This document shows positions 61,213-64,000 of a stretch of DNA of 64,000 nt, in pieces. Source of the stretch: Talpa occidentalis (Eukaryota > Chordata > Mammalia > Eulipotyphla > Talpidae). The first letter of the stretch is position 1. Each line of letters begins with the position of its first letter. The notes beneath the pieces were generated by a model that saw only the letters and a list, made by a program, of their open reading frames with translations, was not told where the DNA came from and ran no database searches. The stretch covers positions 100,648,684 through 100,712,683 of the forward strand of contig NW_026555331.1 of assembly GCF_014898055.3 (NCBI RefSeq), in the 5' to 3' direction. Made by a program: the position numbers and the translations under genes.

Positions 61213-63392
61213 TTAAATGAGTTAAATGAAGAAAGCACAATTACTGCTAATTAATTCTATATAATTAAAATATAAAAAGAAACTGCTTATGATTAGTGAG
61301 GAAATTAACAGATCATTTTAGCACTTTGCTTAGCTTCCTCCTTTCTTAAAAACATATTTTTAAATCTTTGAATTCCTTTCAATTGTATCTGGAAGACTAT
61401 TAATAGCAAAGAAATTTTATACATGTACATTTCTTCTCTAAAGAACATGTCTATTTATAGAACAAAAAAAAAGCTAAGGCAATCTCAAAGCACTTTACAT
61501 TTTCAAGGAAAGCAGAGCATAGTAAATTATATACCTTCGAATACTGTACAGAACACTTTATGGTCAAATTACTCTTTAACTCCCACAGTTTTTAATGAGA
61601 ATCTACAACTAGTATGGCTTGTGGCATCCTAAATTGTTACTTCTTTGTATTTTGACAGTTATTTAGAACTACAAGGGATGTTTGTGGGAAATACCAGAGT
61701 GATACTGAGAGAAAAGGTGTGTGTGTGTATTAATTTACAAAGGTATGGTCAAACACTTCCTTAAAGTAAGCTAATGTTGAAAATGGACTGAGAAATAATG
61801 GCCTGATTATCTGCCAACAAAATAAAAAATGTGAATTACATCAAAATATCAAGTGAGCCCTCAAAACTGGAAAGAGCATTGTTCCTACCCGAAAAGCAAG
61901 ATAGAGCCATGTAATGTACAAAATCATGGCTTTTCACAAATTTAGCAGAAGCTGAGGTCCCAGAGCACCCAAACAGCCTGAAATCTAAGGTTAGACTAGT
62001 GCCTCTAAAGAGACAGTACATCATGCAAGGGTCCAAAAGAATTCAGCTAAATGTTCTAATAAATTGCTAAAATGCAAACAGAGGGCTAATAATACAGTGC
62101 AGCATCACTGCGAGCAGATACAAACAGAGCTTGCAACCACTTACAAGTTCCTCTCCACAAACCTCCTTTGGCACCCACAAGAAAACTGGGGGCAAGGCAG
62201 GGGAACAGAAAAAGCTCCTCTTGTGAGGGCAGGCCTTTTAAATAAGAGTGGCCACTTGTGCAGAAAAGGCAAGAAGATCCAGCCAGATCCTTTTCTCATG
62301 TGAAACAAAAAGTTTTAAAGCTTCTAAAGAAAGAGCAGCAAACCATTCACCTTGAGGGCAGAGGTGAAGACTGAGTGGACTATTACTGTGAGGAAAAGAA
62401 AAAAAAATAAAATAAAAGACACTCTACCTATGGGAGACAATCAGGAAATTATCCCATACAGAGTCCACTAGAGGTCTTTTACCTTGGAACAGGACCACTG
62501 AGAAACTCACATCTCCACCCTTGCCTTCACACACCCCTTCCCCCTGAGGCAGGGACTTAGCACCTGCTCAGAACTGAGGAGGCTAGGCCAGCACAACAGA
62601 GAACACCACTCTCCCTCCTTCCAGTGCCCCTCCCGGCTACTGGCTCAACCAAGCTAGTACACATCTAGAAACAAGCACTCTCCTGTAACAGGAGGGGTGA
62701 CAACATGGAGAGACTCTGGGTGCAGAAACATTGGGAAAGCCAGAAACTGAGGATGGAGAAAGAATATTGAGAAAAACCCTCCAGCAATCTAGCTCTTACC
62801 CTAAGTGCCAGGTAATAGGAGAGGAATTTGAAGTATGTGGTGCCCTGAAAGTAACAACAGAAACAAAAAAAATCCAACAAGACCCCTAGAAGAAAAGAGG
62901 CAGGCTTCTTTCCAGACATAAATAATAGTGACCTCAGTTGCGATTGATCAACCCATGAACAAAATACTGATCAATTAAATAGTTCAAGGTGTTCAAAATA
63001 CAAAACCACCCACTGTCAAGAGGCAAAGAACAATACCAAATTCAGAATTTGTAGTTTACCAGGGAAATTAAAGAAACTGTGATATCATAATTACCAGGAA
63101 AATTAAAGGAACTGTGATTATCATATTAAAGGTTCTAGCAGAAAAGATGGGCAATGTGCAGGAAAGGTCAGAAATGAAACAGTAACAGAGATGAAGAACC
63201 CCTTCAGCAGACTCACTGGTAGAGTCAATACAGTCCAGGAAAAACAAGGAAAAAATCAGTGAATGTGAAGATAGAATAACAGAAATTACTTAATCTGATC
63301 ACAAAGCAAAAAAGGGAGAAAATAGGAGCTCTCCATCATGCTGGGTCTCTCCAATGTATACAGGAGGTAGACATGGTATTATTAAACTTTTC

Positions 63393-63671
63393 GGGCCTCC
63401 CTGGTGGCGCAGCGGGTTGAGCGCAGCGCTGTGAAGCTGTCCACAGCCTCTGCAGCACGGGTTCGATTCTTGGCCTGCCAGGGAGATTCCCACATGGTGC
63501 AGCAGACCTCTCCTGCCTCGCCCGCTGTTCCCCTCAGCAGTGCTTTTGGTCCATCTGCCTGTTCTGCTCCCCATTTTGTCTCTGGTGAATCCTCTCACCC
63601 TCCCATGCCTCTGGCCTGTGCCCCAGCTCTTGTATAAATAAAAAATAAAAATCCAGAAAAAAAAAAAAACC
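63393..63671 (+). mobile_element. tRNA-derived SINE, CTGTGAAGCTG subfamily
   Basis: 'gggcctccctggtggcgcag', 'gctgtgaagctgtccacagc', B box 'gggttcgattcttgg', 'cccctcagcagtgcttttgg', 'tctctggtgaatcctctcac', then poly(A). It has the shorter middle (ccagggagattcccac) instead of the ctgctccccggccacc insert. The duplication is unclear. Confidence 0.92.
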
Positions 63672-63699
63672 AAAAAACTTCTCTATGGCTTTTTTTCTC

Positions 63700-63703
<4 letters not shown>

Positions 63704-63745
<42 letters not shown>
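63704..63745. repeat. (GA)n microsatellite
   Basis: About 21 GA units, shortly downstream of the SINE poly(A) tail. Confidence 0.95.
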
Positions 63746-63749
<4 letters not shown>

Positions 63750-63805
63750 AAATAAAATACATCATAGCATCCAAGAACTGTGGGACAATATTAATGGTCT
63801 AACAT

Positions 63806-64000
63806 AGGGATCAATAAAACTTTTTTAAAAAGCCCAAAAATAAGTATTATAGACTTGTGGGTCATATTCTCTACCACAACTTCTCTATCACTGTGGCACA
63901 AAAGTAGTCATACACAATATGTAAACAAATAGATGTGACTATAGTTCAATAAAACTTTACCAAAATAGGCCACAAGCCAGACATGGCCTAAAGATCATAA
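63806..64000 (+). mobile_element. hAT-Charlie fragment, MER58-like
   Basis: 'agggatcaataaaacttttt', 'agacttgtgggtcatattct', 'agtcatacacaatatgtaaa', 'gttcaataaaactttaccaa' and 'ccacaagccagacatggcct' follow a common Charlie-type element. The family name is from memory. It runs to the window end. Confidence 0.65.

Larger units (their letters stand above)
62400..63805 (+). mobile_element. L1M-type LINE 5'/ORF1-proximal fragment (old)
   Basis: 'ggaaattaaagaaactgtga', 'agactcactggtagagtcaa', 'aatcagtgaatgtgaagata', 'gaataacagaaattacttaa' and, beyond the SINE, 'aactgtgggacaatattaat' resemble the region at the start of old L1 ORF1. It is interrupted by the SINE at 63393-63671 and the GA repeat. Sequence from about 61850 may be its 5'UTR. 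No coding capacity. Confidence 0.55.

Overview
This is a window of mammalian nuclear DNA: large introns, a multi-exon protein gene, many LINE-1 copies and ancient mammal-wide repeats (MIR, L2, hAT-Charlie). It also carries about a dozen copies of one tRNA-derived SINE with a 3' TAAATAAATAAATC-type tail and target-site duplications. The SINE does not look like Alu, B1/B2, CAN, CHR or BOV families. From memory it most resembles the SINE of horseshoe and leaf-nosed bats (Rhinolophus/Hipposideros), so a bat of that group is my best guess; this is an inference.

Right part (about 47.4-64 kb, minus strand): the 3' end of HYCC1 (FAM126A, hyccin). Three coding exons (61117-61204, 59360-59519, 51724-52298) give the last 273 residues of a protein of about 521. 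A probable 4.3-kb 3'UTR runs down to a polyadenylation signal near 47447. Between the last two exons lies an open, phase-compatible exon with its own stop (53108-53376), which would give a different, shorter C-terminus. The introns carry a recent LINE-1 piece, a SINE and older repeats. Hyccin works with TTC7 and PI4KA to make PtdIns4P at the plasma membrane.

Left part (about 4.7-15.9 kb, minus strand): a decayed, intron-containing relative of ferroportin (SLC40A1, the cellular iron exporter). At least six exons are recognisable in the right order, several with intact splice signals, but they carry frameshifts and in-frame stops. Introns are retained and similarity to ferroportin is only moderate (roughly 63% in the best exon). 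That suggests an old paralogue that died, not a processed copy. This is the most unusual content of the window.

Middle part (about 16-47 kb): intergenic and dominated by repeats. It includes an L1 with a twin-priming inversion, an L1 with two SINEs inserted in it, L1M fragments, DNA-transposon remnants and one LTR-like sequence. I see no functional protein gene there. There are no CRISPR arrays, bacterial genes or rRNA genes.
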